The position numbers were made by a program, and so were the translations under genes. From contig NZ_CP045995.1 of NCBI RefSeq assembly GCF_016899425.1, positions 2,542,001 to 2,606,000 on the forward strand: a DNA stretch of 64,000 nt. Reading direction: 5' to 3'. The stretch comes from Burkholderia sp. MS389 (GTDB lineage Bacteria; Pseudomonadota; Gammaproteobacteria; Burkholderiales; Burkholderiaceae). Each line of letters starts with the position of its first letter. Position 1 is the stretch's first letter. Positions 44,235 through 54,092 of this stretch are shown piece by piece. The notes under the pieces were generated by a model, which made no database searches, was not told where the DNA came from, and was given only the letters and a program-made list of their open reading frames with translations.

Positions 44235-45476
44235 TCACCGCCCGCCAGCCCGCCGCTTCACAACCGCCCCCCGCTGCAACACATACTCGACCTTCGCGCC
44301 TTCATCAGCCACGACCCCGATATCCTCAAGCGGATTCCCATCCAGCACGACGAGATCGGCGATCGCCCCAACCGCAACGACCCCAAGCTCCCCGGTCATA
44401 TTCACAATCTCCGCCGCCACCGTCGTCGCCGACCTGAGCGCTTCCAAATTCCCCAGCACCTCCGCCCGAATCCGAAACTCCCCGGACTGAAACGCGTGCA
44501 TTTCGCCGAGCAGGTCCGACCCGAACCCCATCTTCACGCCGGCCTTCGCATAAATCTCAAGCGACTCGCGTCCTTTCTGCTGCACGGAAGCCACCTTCGC
44601 GATGGAGTCGGCCGGCATCCCAAACTCCGCCCCATGTTTAGCCAACGCGTCATAAGTCACCAGCGTCGGCACCACGAACGCCCCCCGCTCATGCATCAGC
44701 ACCGCAGCCGCTTCATCCACAAGATTCCCATGCTCGATCGTCCGCACGCCGCACCTCACAGCCCGCGCAATCGCGCGCCCCGTATACGCGTGCGCCATCA
44801 CATAAGTATTCGCAGCCTCGGCCTCGTCAACAATCGCCCGAATCTCGTCCTCCGAATACTGCGTGTTCGCAATCGGATCGGTCGGCGAAGCCACGCCGCC
44901 TGACGCCATGATCTTGATCTGCGTCGCGCCTTTCTGAATCTCCTCACGCACGGCGAGCCGCACGCCTTCGACGCCATCGACCACTCGCGCAATCGCCCCC
45001 GTCCTAAAACAGCAGGAGCAGGGCTCCAGCACATCACCGCGCGGCCGGAAATCCCCATGCCCACCAGTCTGCGACAGCGCCTTCCCCGACGGAAAAATCC
45101 GCGGCCCCGGAATCAACCCTGTCTCAACGGCCTGCATCAAACTCCAATCCGCGCCCCCCGCATCCCGCACACTGGTAAACCCCCGCGACAACATCGCATC
45201 GAGAATCGGCAGCGACCGAATCGCCGCGAGAATATTCGGCTGCGTCGCATTCGCGCCCAGGTTTGCATTCGACGCCAGCACATGCACATGGCAATCGATG
45301 AACCCCGGCATCACGGTTTTGCCGCGCACGTCGATCACCTGCGCATTCGGCAAATCCACCGGCCGATCGGTGACTTCGACGATCCGCTCGCCTTCGATCA
45401 CGACATGATGATGTTCGAGCAACACGCCTCGTTCGAGGTCGAGCACGTTGCCGCCTTGAAGCACGGTAATGGTCAT
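44235..45476 (-). CDS. Metal-dependent amidohydrolase (imidazolonepropionase/Xaa-Pro dipeptidase-like)
   Basis: A 413-residue TIM-barrel hydrolase. The metal site is visible as GFIDCHVHVL (HxH), IKIMASGGVASP (the region of the bridging Lys/Glu), AHAYTGRAI, IEHGNLVD and GFGSDLL (catalytic Asp). Members cleave cyclic amides, dipeptides or xenobiotics. It lies 13 bp downstream of an MFS transporter gene on the same strand, which suggests the pair imports and hydrolyses one substrate. The ATG at 45476 begins the family-typical beta domain (TITVLQGGNVLDLERG). Confidence 0.9.
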   Translation of the reverse strand: MTITVLQGGNVLDLERGVLLEHHHVVIEGERIVEVTDRPVDLPNAQVIDVRGKTVMPGFIDCHVHVLASNANLGANATQPNILAAIRSLPILDAMLSRGFTSVRDAGGADWSLMQAVETGLIPGPRIFPSGKALSQTGGHGDFRPRGDVLEPCSCCFRTGAIARVVDGVEGVRLAVREEIQKGATQIKIMASGGVASPTDPIANTQYSEDEIRAIVDEAEAANTYVMAHAYTGRAIARAVRCGVRTIEHGNLVDEAAAVLMHERGAFVVPTLVTYDALAKHGAEFGMPADSIAKVASVQQKGRESLEIYAKAGVKMGFGSDLLGEMHAFQSGEFRIRAEVLGNLEALRSATTVAAEIVNMTGELGVVAVGAIADLVVLDGNPLEDIGVVADEGAKVEYVLQRGAVVKRRAGGR

Positions 45477-45489
45477 GAGAGAAAAATCC

Positions 45490-46806
45490 TTATCGAGTCG
45501 TTGCGGCCGCACGCTTCGCATCCTTCACGAAGCGCGTGCCGACGAAACTGACGGCCGCCGCGAGCATCACGTAGAACGCGGGCGCCATGTTGCTGCCGGT
45601 GCGGGCGATGAGCCACGTGATCAGGAACGGCGCGAACCCGCCGAAGATCGTCACCGCGAAGTTGTACGCAACGGATAGCCCGGTCGACAGCACCTTGGTC
45701 GGAAACAGCTCCGCGAACGCCGCGAGAATGGGCCCGGTGTAAGTGGCGATCAGCACGCCGAACACGGCCTGGAACACGATCAGCGACGCGAACCCGGGCG
45801 CATGGTTGATCCACGAGAACATCGGCCACGCGAGCACGAGGATCCCAAGCGCCGAGCCGGACAGGAACACGCGCCGTCCCCACACGTCGGCGAGGCGCCC
45901 GACGATCGGCGAGCAGCACATGATCATCAGCCCGCCGACCATGCCGGCCGTGAAGCCGGTCGATTGCGGCAGATGCAGCGTGCGCACGGAATAGGTCGGC
46001 ATGTAGAACAGCAGCACGTAGGTGCAGACGGTCCACAGGATGACCATCGAGAAACTCGCGAACGTCTCGCGCGGATACGTGTGCAGTACTTCCTTCAGCG
46101 GCGAGCTTTCCTTCGCCTGCGATTCGACGGCGCTGAACGCGGGCGTCTCGTCGATATGGCTGCGAATGAAGTAGCCGACCGGCCCGACGATAATCCCGAG
46201 CAGGAACGGCAGCCGCCAGCCCCAGCTATGCAGCGCCTGCGTGTCGAGCGACGTCGTGACGAACGTGCCGGTCGCCGCGCCGAGCAGCACCGCGAAGCCG
46301 ATGCTCGACTGGATCCAGCTCGAGTAATACGCGCGCTTCTCCGGCGGCGCGTATTCGGTGAGGAACGCGGTGGCGCCGCCCATCTCGCCGCCGGCCGAGA
46401 AGCCTTGCAGCAGCCGCGCGACGACGATCAGGAGCGGCGCGGCGATGCCGGCCTGTTCGTAGGTCGGCGCGATGCCGATCAGCGCGGTGCCGGCCGCCAT
46501 CAGCAGGATCGTGAGCGACAGCGCGGCCTTGCGTCCGACCTTGTCGGCATAGACACCGAGCACGATGCCGCCCACCGGCCGCATGAAGAAGCCCACGCCG
46601 AACGTCGCGACGGTGAGCAGCACGGACGTCAGTTCGTTGCCGGTCGGGAAGAACAGCTTCGCGATGATCACCGCGAAGAAGCTGTAGACGGTGAAGTCGA
46701 ACCATTCGAGGCCGTTGCCGATCACGGTCGCGACGATGGCGCGGCGGCGCTGTTGCACTGCCGCATCGACGGAAGGCGCGGCGCGCGGGGAAAGCGTTCC
46801 TTGCAT
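45490..46806 (-). CDS. MFS transporter, metabolite:H+ symporter (MHS) type
   Basis: A 438-residue inner-membrane carrier with about 12 helices. The MHS signature is clear: ATVIGNGLEWFDFTVYSFFA near the N-terminus, FFMRPVGGIVLGVYADKVGR, and LLQGFSAGGEMGGATAFLTE. Relatives import dicarboxylates, betaines, shikimate or citrate with protons. It is co-oriented with the amidohydrolase and preceded by a LysR regulator gene on the same strand. The substrate is unknown. Confidence 0.92.
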   Translation of the reverse strand: MQGTLSPRAAPSVDAAVQQRRRAIVATVIGNGLEWFDFTVYSFFAVIIAKLFFPTGNELTSVLLTVATFGVGFFMRPVGGIVLGVYADKVGRKAALSLTILLMAAGTALIGIAPTYEQAGIAAPLLIVVARLLQGFSAGGEMGGATAFLTEYAPPEKRAYYSSWIQSSIGFAVLLGAATGTFVTTSLDTQALHSWGWRLPFLLGIIVGPVGYFIRSHIDETPAFSAVESQAKESSPLKEVLHTYPRETFASFSMVILWTVCTYVLLFYMPTYSVRTLHLPQSTGFTAGMVGGLMIMCCSPIVGRLADVWGRRVFLSGSALGILVLAWPMFSWINHAPGFASLIVFQAVFGVLIATYTGPILAAFAELFPTKVLSTGLSVAYNFAVTIFGGFAPFLITWLIARTGSNMAPAFYVMLAAAVSFVGTRFVKDAKRAAATTR

Positions 46807-46938
46807 GGTCTCTTCCTTGGTCAGAAGACGGGACGGCTGCCCCGCGTGAATCCCATGCTAAGGAGAGCCGCATTTTTTTTTGAAACGAAAGATTCGCATG
46901 CCTGCATGCGCTGCACGCATGCGTCGCGCCCGCGGCAT

Positions 46939-47850
46939 TCAGGGCGCGGTCTGCTGCTCCGCCTGGTCGAACAGCCAGCGCGTGAACAGGCGGGCGGCCT
47001 GGTTCTGCGCGCGGTCGTTCGGCGAGATCACGTAATAGCCGCCGCCGTGGCTCGCGGACGCTTCCGTCACGCGCACGAGCAGCCCGGCTTCGAGGCATGC
47101 GTCGATCATGTAGCGCCAGCCGAGCGAAACACCCTGACCGAGAATCGTCATCTGCACGATCTGCGGATACGAGTTGATCGTGATGTCCTGCGGCTGCGCC
47201 TTCTGCCGGTCGACGTCGTTCATGTCGAACCATTCGGACCACGACATCCATTGGCGCTGGCCGTCTTCGAGGCGCAGCAGCGTTTCGTTCGCGAGATCGG
47301 CCGCATCGAGCGTGCGGCCGGCCAGATAGCCTGGCGCGCAGACGGGGAACACTTCTTCGTCGAACAGGCGGCGTGCGGTGTATTCGGCCGGCGCCTGCTG
47401 GCGCACGTAGTAGACGCCGACGTCGAATTCCGCGGGCGACATCGATGCCAGGCCGTCGCGCACGATCAGGCGCAGCTTGATGTTCGGATACGCAGCGCGA
47501 AAGTCCGGTAGCCGCGGCGTGAGCCACAGCAGCGCGACGCCGGACGAGCACGCGATCGTCAGTTCGAGATTGCCGTACGGTTTCATCACGTCGTGCGTGG
47601 CTTGCGCGCATTGCGTGAGCAGGTGGTGGACCTGTGCCGCGTATTGCTCGCCGGCGATCGTCAGCCGCAGCGAACGGTGTTCGCGCACGAACAGCGAGCG
47701 GCCGAGGAATTCCTCGAGCTGCTGGATCTGGCGGCTGATCGCGCTTTGGGTCAGATGCAGTTCGGCGGCGGCTTTCGTGAAACTCGCATGCCGCACGGCG
47801 GCTTCGAACGCGATGAGGCACTGAAGAGGCGGCAGGGGCGTGATGCGCAT
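46939..47850 (-). CDS. LysR-family transcriptional regulator (GcvA-like)
   Basis: A 303-residue regulator starting at 47850 with MRITPLPPLQCLIAFEAAVR, typical of the GcvA/AmpR branch, and a helix-turn-helix FTKAAAELHLTQSAISRQIQ. The effector domain follows. It is encoded on the same strand as the MFS-amidohydrolase pair, 132 bp upstream, and probably controls it. The longer in-frame extension upstream is rejected because it lacks similarity. Confidence 0.9.
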   Translation of the reverse strand: MRITPLPPLQCLIAFEAAVRHASFTKAAAELHLTQSAISRQIQQLEEFLGRSLFVREHRSLRLTIAGEQYAAQVHHLLTQCAQATHDVMKPYGNLELTIACSSGVALLWLTPRLPDFRAAYPNIKLRLIVRDGLASMSPAEFDVGVYYVRQQAPAEYTARRLFDEEVFPVCAPGYLAGRTLDAADLANETLLRLEDGQRQWMSWSEWFDMNDVDRQKAQPQDITINSYPQIVQMTILGQGVSLGWRYMIDACLEAGLLVRVTEASASHGGGYYVISPNDRAQNQAARLFTRWLFDQAEQQTAP

Positions 47851-48020
47851 GGCGGGCAGGGAGTCGGGGGCGCTGCCTCCATGATACGGGTGGGCCCGGC
47901 GAAAATCGCAACCCGTGAAGGGCACGCTGGATTCGCCCAATTCAATCGTGCGAAGATTGAGCGAAACTGCACCGACACGTACCCGAGAACGACGTGACCC
48001 TATCAAACCCTGAGAGCAAA

Positions 48021-48455
48021 GTGAAAGCCGTCCACCCGCCGTGGATGCCCGTCGCGCTGGCCGAACTCGGCATCCGCCGCCACCCGCCGGGCAGCATCAA
48101 CCCGCGCATCGTCGAATACAACAACCAGACGAACCTGATCGGCTACGACGACAAGATTTCCTGGTGCTCGTCGTTCGTGAACTGGTGCATGGCGCACGCC
48201 GGATTCCGCGGCACCGGCTCCGCGCTCGCACGCTCGTGGCTCGAATGGGGCAAACCGCTGGAGCGTCCGGTCTACGGCTGCATCGCGATCCTGACGCGCG
48301 ACGATCCGACGAGCTGGAAAGGGCACGTCGGGTTCTACCTGCGTCACGATGCCGAACACGTTCACCTGTTCGGCGGCAACCAACTGGAAGAAGTGCGCGA
48401 ACTCGCGTATCCGTTGAACGAAGTGATCGGCTACCGCTGGCCGTCCACGGACTGA
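48021..48455 (+). CDS. TIGR02594-family NlpC/P60-like hydrolase
   Basis: A 144-residue protein. The likely catalytic Cys is in ISWCSSFVNWCMAHAGFRGT, the His in SWKGHVGFYLRHD and a polar third residue in FGGNQ, the order found in papain-like amidases of the CHAP/NlpC group. Such proteins cut peptidoglycan peptides. There is no signal peptide. The GTG at 48021 with GAGAG upstream is preferred; a GTG at 47994 is also possible. It lies between the LysR gene and the VgrG island, in the opposite direction to LysR. It could be a phage-derived endolysin-like enzyme or a small secreted effector; which one cannot be decided. Confidence 0.7.
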   Translation: MKAVHPPWMPVALAELGIRRHPPGSINPRIVEYNNQTNLIGYDDKISWCSSFVNWCMAHAGFRGTGSALARSWLEWGKPLERPVYGCIAILTRDDPTSWKGHVGFYLRHDAEHVHLFGGNQLEEVRELAYPLNEVIGYRWPSTD

Positions 48456-48707
48456 CCGTGCGGCGGTAGCACACGAAAAATCCAAAATGCGGACATTCCC
48501 GCCGTTGCTAATCTGTCGAACACACCGCACTGACCCACCTGGAGCCCCGTCGGCGAGTTCCCCCACGATGTATGGCGCTCGCGCGTGGACGCACCTCAAA
48601 TCCATGCGCGTGAGTTCACCGTGCTGGCGAGGCATTTGACTGTAGAATCGCGCGAGAGAGCTTGTGTCATACTACTGACAATAAAGTAAGCAAAAAGTAA
48701 TAAAAGG

Positions 48708-51236
48708 ATGGAAATGGATGCGCAAGACATCGTGAGGGCGATGCAGGGCGGATTGCTTCAGCAAGATCGGCTGCTGAAACTCGACACTCCCTTTGGGGAA
48801 AATGTATTGCTACCCCAGCGCACTGTGGGCTGGTCTCGGATCGGCCGACATTTCGACTTTGCGGTCGACGTCCTGTCGACACGAAGCGATCTCAAGCTGA
48901 AAGACCTGATCGGTCAATCCGTTACGCTCTGGATTCAGCAGGCAGATCGGTCCTATCAGCCACGAAACGGTTACGTCTATGCCGCCCGAAGACTGGGATC
49001 AGAGGGTGGACTGACCAGCTACCAGATCAGCTTTGCATCATGGATGCATTTTCTGAAGTTTCGCCGCGATCAGCGTATCTGGCAGGACAAGCCTGTTGAT
49101 GAGATCCTCCGGGATGTATTCAACGCGCATCCGCAGGCGAAAGGCCGATTTGAATTCGCACTGTCCAGGCAGCTTCCGTCGAGGTCGTACTGTACTCAAT
49201 ACGAAGATGATTGGAATTTCGTCCACCGGTTGATGGAAGAGGAAGGACTGTTCAGCATCTGGAAGCAGGCCGACGATGGTAACTCCCATACACTGACTAT
49301 CACGGATCACCTAGACACGTGTGAGCCCCTCGCCGCGCGGTCGGTTCAGTTCTCTCGATACGGTACTAACAGCGAGGTTGACGCGCTGGTTCACTGGTCC
49401 GGCTTGCGAACCCTCCATAGCGCGGCTCTGACAACTCGCACATTCGACTATAAGTATCCGTCGCCGCTCGCGAATCCGAAGGGCACCAATATCCCGACTG
49501 TGTCACATCAGCTGCCGGAGCAGTTGGAGGTGTATGAGTATACCGGCCCCTATACGTATCTTGATCAAGAGCGCGGCGATCATCTCACCAAGGTGCGCAT
49601 GGAGGAGTGGGAATCACGCGGAAAGCGGTTTTACGGTACGGGGGGACTGCGCGGTATCGACGCTGGGCGGTGGTTTGAGCTCGTTGGCCATCCGGAGCAT
49701 GACCGGGAGTCTAGCGAGCGCAGCCAATTCGCAGTCGTCGAAGTGATATGGCTGATCGAGAACAACCTGCCGGGATCGAATCATCACGGGGACCTTCCTC
49801 ACAGCCTGAATGGGCGTTTGGCTAAAGCGAAAGCTACCTTCGACGGGCAACCGACCTCTGGGATTACTCATTTCGACGGGGCCGAGGGTTTCTTCTTGGT
49901 TGAAATCGAGGCACACCGTAAATCGGTGCCCTTCCGTAGCCCGTACGAACACCATAAACCCGTCATGCAGATGCAGACGGCGACAGTTGTCGGTCCGCAA
50001 GGTCGTCGTATTTATACGGATGAGTTGGGCCGAGTAAAGGTTCAGTTTCATTGGGATCGCATCGGTCAGCGTGACGAGCGTAGTTCCTGCTGGGTCCGGG
50101 TGAGCCATCCTTGGGCAGGCGAGGGATTTGGGATGATCCATGTTCCTCGAATCGGCGACGAAGTCGTAGTGTCGTTTTTGGACGGGGCACCGGACCGCCC
50201 GCTCATTACAGGTCGGGTGTCGAACGGAAATAACTTCGTGCAGTGGAAACTGCCAGATAACCAGGCGTTATCGGGGCTGCGTTCCAGAGATCTCGAGGGA
50301 ACGCAGGCGAATCAAGTTGTAGCCGACGACACACCAGGAAAACTGCAGGTTCAAGTATCGAGCGACTACGAGCATTCACGCCTCGTCGTTGGCTACAACA
50401 CACGCATTGATGGCAACGCGGGGCGAAACGGAGCTCGCGGCACCGGGTGGGAGCTGGCAACGGATTCCTGGGGCGTGTTGCGCGCGAACCGTGGCATGCT
50501 AGTGACGACCGAGACGCGCGCGGGTGCAACGGCCGCCGCGAAAGATATGAGCGAGACCGTTGACCGACTCGGAAAGGCGCAGCAACTGCACGACGCGCTG
50601 ACGAAGATCGCGCAGCAGAGCGAGGCACAGGATGCGGACGGCCATCAAGCCGACATCGTCAATACCATCGCGGCACAGAACGAACAAATTCGTGGCACGG
50701 GCGCTGGCAGTAACAACGAGTTTCCGGAGTTGTCGGAACCGCATCTGGTGATCGACGGCAAGGCGGGTATCGAGATCACCACACCAGCGACCGTGCATGT
50801 GGCGTCTCAGCAGGCCGCGATCACAACAGAAGGTCATATTGGTATTGCAAGTGGACGCAGCCTTTTCGCGACGGTGCGAGACACGCTTCGTTTGTTTGCG
50901 CAGACTGGCCCTATGCATCTTGTCTCGGCTGCGGGCGACATCGTATTGAACGCACTGACAAAGTCAATCGTGGCGCGAGCACAGAAGCAGATCCTGCTGG
51001 AGAGCGAGGAGATTCTGCTGCGTGCTCACAAATTCCGTGTCGAGGTAAACGGCAGCTTCCTGAATATGGATGCGAGCGGTGTGGTGAGCGGAACAACAGG
51101 AAAATTTACCGCGTACGCAGCTTCTCATGATTTGCCCGGCCCGAAGGATCAGATGGTCGATTTGTCTCCGAAGAAGATCTGTGTCGAATGCATGCTTAAG
51201 GCAGCCCGGGGCGGAGCGGCCCTGGTGCCCCGTTAA
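48708..51236 (+). CDS. vgrG: Type VI secretion spike protein VgrG
   Basis: An 842-residue protein that forms the trimeric puncturing tip of a type VI secretion system. The gp27-like part spans about residues 20-400 (FHWDR follows), the gp5 OB fold has YTDELGRVKVQFHWDRIGQR and SHPWAGEGFGMIHVPRIGDE, and a DUF2345 beta-helix covers about 640-800. No extra effector domain follows, so cargo is delivered through adaptors. Translation may start at 48714 (MDAQD), which sits better behind AAAAGGATGG than 48708. It heads a five-gene effector module; the core secretion genes are not in this window. Confidence 0.95.
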   Translation: MEMDAQDIVRAMQGGLLQQDRLLKLDTPFGENVLLPQRTVGWSRIGRHFDFAVDVLSTRSDLKLKDLIGQSVTLWIQQADRSYQPRNGYVYAARRLGSEGGLTSYQISFASWMHFLKFRRDQRIWQDKPVDEILRDVFNAHPQAKGRFEFALSRQLPSRSYCTQYEDDWNFVHRLMEEEGLFSIWKQADDGNSHTLTITDHLDTCEPLAARSVQFSRYGTNSEVDALVHWSGLRTLHSAALTTRTFDYKYPSPLANPKGTNIPTVSHQLPEQLEVYEYTGPYTYLDQERGDHLTKVRMEEWESRGKRFYGTGGLRGIDAGRWFELVGHPEHDRESSERSQFAVVEVIWLIENNLPGSNHHGDLPHSLNGRLAKAKATFDGQPTSGITHFDGAEGFFLVEIEAHRKSVPFRSPYEHHKPVMQMQTATVVGPQGRRIYTDELGRVKVQFHWDRIGQRDERSSCWVRVSHPWAGEGFGMIHVPRIGDEVVVSFLDGAPDRPLITGRVSNGNNFVQWKLPDNQALSGLRSRDLEGTQANQVVADDTPGKLQVQVSSDYEHSRLVVGYNTRIDGNAGRNGARGTGWELATDSWGVLRANRGMLVTTETRAGATAAAKDMSETVDRLGKAQQLHDALTKIAQQSEAQDADGHQADIVNTIAAQNEQIRGTGAGSNNEFPELSEPHLVIDGKAGIEITTPATVHVASQQAAITTEGHIGIASGRSLFATVRDTLRLFAQTGPMHLVSAAGDIVLNALTKSIVARAQKQILLESEEILLRAHKFRVEVNGSFLNMDASGVVSGTTGKFTAYAASHDLPGPKDQMVDLSPKKICVECMLKAARGGAALVPR

Positions 51237-51254
51237 TCCGTAGACTTATCCACG

Positions 51255-51878
51255 ATGACAGACCGACTTTCCCATTTCCGGCGACGTGCGATCCAGGCCG
51301 TCGCCTTTGCTGCCGTTTTTTTCCTCGGGGCATGCGATAAGCATCCTGGCGCTATGGCACAGCCGCTTGATCTGTCGAGCCTGCCGAAGCACTACGATAC
51401 GCTGGGTGTTGGCGCCTCGACCCTGAACTACTCCCCTTGGTACATCCATAAGTGGGGATTTGAGGGACCGGAGGGATCGGGGGTAAGCGGTGGTGGCCCC
51501 AACGTATTACCCGTTGAAGCAGACAACAAGCCGTCCGGTGGTGGCGGTGATATGTGCTGCAGCGACATCCCCTCTGTATGGCAGCCGGACCTGAGGCTGA
51601 CGGTGCGCTGGTTGGTTGACAAGAAGCAGGACGGAAAGACACCGGGGTACTGGTACAAGGCGGAAAACGTTCGGATCCCGAAATACGGAAAAATTATGGG
51701 CGGTCTATGGGCGGTCTTTTTGCCGGATGACCGGGTCCGTATCATGGTTGCCGACGGTCAGAAAGGTGACTTAAACGACCCCGGCATACGCCCTCCAGAC
51801 ACCGATCCGTACATTGTGCACGGGGTTTTGGATCAAGAGTGGAATCGGTTATACCGGAATGGAGGGGGCGCAAAATGA
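51255..51878 (+). CDS. DUF3304 lipoprotein, predicted immunity to the Tle1 phospholipase (Tli1-like)
   Basis: A 207-residue lipoprotein with lipobox FFLGAC (Cys27). The segment MCCSDIPSVWQPDLRLTVRW is the core of DUF3304, a family found next to Tle1 effectors, where periplasmic lipoproteins bind and block the phospholipase. Its stop overlaps the effector start by 4 bp (ATGA, 51875-51878), so immunity is made just before the toxin. The immunity role is inferred from family and position. Confidence 0.78.
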   Translation: MTDRLSHFRRRAIQAVAFAAVFFLGACDKHPGAMAQPLDLSSLPKHYDTLGVGASTLNYSPWYIHKWGFEGPEGSGVSGGGPNVLPVEADNKPSGGGGDMCCSDIPSVWQPDLRLTVRWLVDKKQDGKTPGYWYKAENVRIPKYGKIMGGLWAVFLPDDRVRIMVADGQKGDLNDPGIRPPDTDPYIVHGVLDQEWNRLYRNGGGAK

Positions 51879-54055
51879 GCCTCAGATGGGCGGATCCGAT
51901 GCCTCAGGGCGGGCGTATAGCGGGTAGTATCACGGCGTTGAGAAAAGGGCGCACGCTGGTGTGCGACGCTCTAATGTCTTGTCCTCAGACACTTCATATC
52001 ACGCTGTTCTTTGACGGCACGAACAATAACGACGAACAGACAAATCCATTCCGGGATTCGCTTGTTCACACACATTCCAATGTTGCGCGTCTGTATAACG
52101 CGGCACTGGACCGATCAGAAGAAGGGATATTTCGCTTCTATATTGCGGGTGTGGGTACACCGTTCAAGAGTATTGGTGAGCAGACATACTCGACTTCCGG
52201 CAAGTCAATGGCATCCGGTTTTGGAAGTCGTTGCGTGTGGGGCTACACAAGAGTACTGAATGCTATATATCGGGCTATTGCTACCGACAAGACGCGAAAT
52301 CTGATTCCGGATAGCGACGTCCAAAGAGTTTGCACGGAAGTGGCCGATGGTCACAAACTCCCGCTGGTTGGCTACACCGATCGATTAGGTCTCGCTCACA
52401 AGCAGGCGATCGACGAGGGGCGATATCCCCAGACGATCAAGCAGATCTGGATCAACGTAATTGGTTTCTCGCGGGGGGCGGCATGCGCACGCGTATTCGT
52501 CAACAAGCTGATGAATGAATGGGCACGGGACGGACGGATTGGATATCAGACTGGTAAATATGCGCTGAATTACAAGGTTAACTTCGTCGGTCTTTTCGAT
52601 ACAGTTGCCTCCGTTGGCCCTCCCGACTCGACTCGTGCGACCGTGGACTTTGGCACGTTTGATGGGCACTTCGCGTTTGCTAACGACGGTCGGCTCGATA
52701 TTCCTAAGGATGTGCGATTCTGTTACCACGCGTTCTCGGTGCACGAGCAGCGTATGAGTTTTCCGCTTGATTCAATCCGTAACGGGGACAGCTACGGCGG
52801 CGGTATCCGTGACGAGGTGGCTTATCCGGGGGTCCATTCGGACGTGGGTGGCGGCTATGCGCCGTGCGAACAGGGTAAAGGAGGAGCTGCAGCGAAAGCT
52901 GGGGACGACAGCTACAAGCTTAGTCAGATCCCGCTGCACGATATGTATTTTAAGGCCGCCTCGTATGGTGTGCCACTGATGGATAGCGATGCGATAAGTA
53001 AACGTGCCGATCTGGTCGCCGACTTTGCTCTCGACCAGTCGGTGATCGATGCATTTAACGCTTGGCGAAAGACCGTCGAGAACGTTAACACTGTGGAGGG
53101 CGCGCTGAAGGTCGGATTGGGCCAGATGTTGGCGTGGCGTACGCTGCGCGCAGACATTGGTAATCCGCAGCGCTATGTTACGGGACAGTCTTTCTTCAAA
53201 CGCGCGCACGAAGACAAGATGACGCCGCACAAGGTACAGCAGGCGGTTTCAAAGGCGTCGGAAAAGGATCCGACCATGAGTAAGCTCAGGTCGCAATCTC
53301 AGTTGCTCCAGGCGAACGCCCTGTCGATGGGAGCGGGATATACGTCGTACATGAGCACGCAAAAGGGACAGGTGACGGCGCTGAACGAAGCCATGGACCG
53401 GCGCAACGAGCAGCTGTGCGGTGCGATTGCTCATCCTGGTGTCGCTAACCCGAAACCTGCCCGTCCAGGGGAGGGACCGCTCGATGTTGTGACCAACGAT
53501 CAGACCGACCTTCGGCAAGGCGCGGAGGAAATGCGACTGCTTCTCGGGTACCTGTATCCGGACCAGTGTGAACGGTGGAAGGTGAAGCGCACGGATCATC
53601 GCCCAATAGTGACGCGCGGTGGCGACGTGATCAAGGTGCCACCGACATTTGTCGTCGAACATGATCAGCCCGGGAGTGATTCCCCCTGCGTGACGCTCGC
53701 GTATAGCGGAATACTGCTCAACACGGTCTGGTCGACGCTTGTGCAGAATTACCGCGTAGAGGACGATGTTATGGCTGCACCATTACCTGGCGTGGAATCA
53801 TTCCTGCGCCAGCACACATCTTCCGACGCCGTGAACAAGTTGCCAGTTGGGGCCATCACTCTATTTGATGACTATATACACGATAGTCGCTGTTGGTTTC
53901 GAGTGCCGTATTTTCACGAGTACGCGCCCGGTGGGTATGGTTTCCCGCGAGTCGTGTTTGTAGGAGGAGATCAGCGCAAGGCATATCTCGGCCTTGCGTC
54001 AAACGCTTCGCAGCTCGACTTGGGTAATGGCAGGACCCAAGCCGGTTGGGCCTGA
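51875..54055 (+). CDS. tle1: Type VI secretion phospholipase effector, Tle1-like (DUF2235)
   Basis: A 726-residue lipase. The N-terminal DUF2235 motif LHITLFFDGTNNNDE is present, as is the nucleophile elbow INVIGFSRGAACARVF (Ser199). The acid is probably Asp242 in NFVGLFDTVASVG, and the base His321 in YPGVHSDVGGGY. These residues match Tle1 phospholipase A2-type effectors that hydrolyse phospholipids in the periplasm of rival cells. The C-terminal half is unassigned and probably binds VgrG or the adaptor. The ATG at 51875 overlaps the immunity gene stop; a frame-open extension to 51839 is less likely. Confidence 0.9.
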   Translation: MSLRWADPMPQGGRIAGSITALRKGRTLVCDALMSCPQTLHITLFFDGTNNNDEQTNPFRDSLVHTHSNVARLYNAALDRSEEGIFRFYIAGVGTPFKSIGEQTYSTSGKSMASGFGSRCVWGYTRVLNAIYRAIATDKTRNLIPDSDVQRVCTEVADGHKLPLVGYTDRLGLAHKQAIDEGRYPQTIKQIWINVIGFSRGAACARVFVNKLMNEWARDGRIGYQTGKYALNYKVNFVGLFDTVASVGPPDSTRATVDFGTFDGHFAFANDGRLDIPKDVRFCYHAFSVHEQRMSFPLDSIRNGDSYGGGIRDEVAYPGVHSDVGGGYAPCEQGKGGAAAKAGDDSYKLSQIPLHDMYFKAASYGVPLMDSDAISKRADLVADFALDQSVIDAFNAWRKTVENVNTVEGALKVGLGQMLAWRTLRADIGNPQRYVTGQSFFKRAHEDKMTPHKVQQAVSKASEKDPTMSKLRSQSQLLQANALSMGAGYTSYMSTQKGQVTALNEAMDRRNEQLCGAIAHPGVANPKPARPGEGPLDVVTNDQTDLRQGAEEMRLLLGYLYPDQCERWKVKRTDHRPIVTRGGDVIKVPPTFVVEHDQPGSDSPCVTLAYSGILLNTVWSTLVQNYRVEDDVMAAPLPGVESFLRQHTSSDAVNKLPVGAITLFDDYIHDSRCWFRVPYFHEYAPGGYGFPRVVFVGGDQRKAYLGLASNASQLDLGNGRTQAGWA

Positions 54056-54092
54056 GGCGGATCGGAAAACAAGCCGATAAACAGGATTGCAG

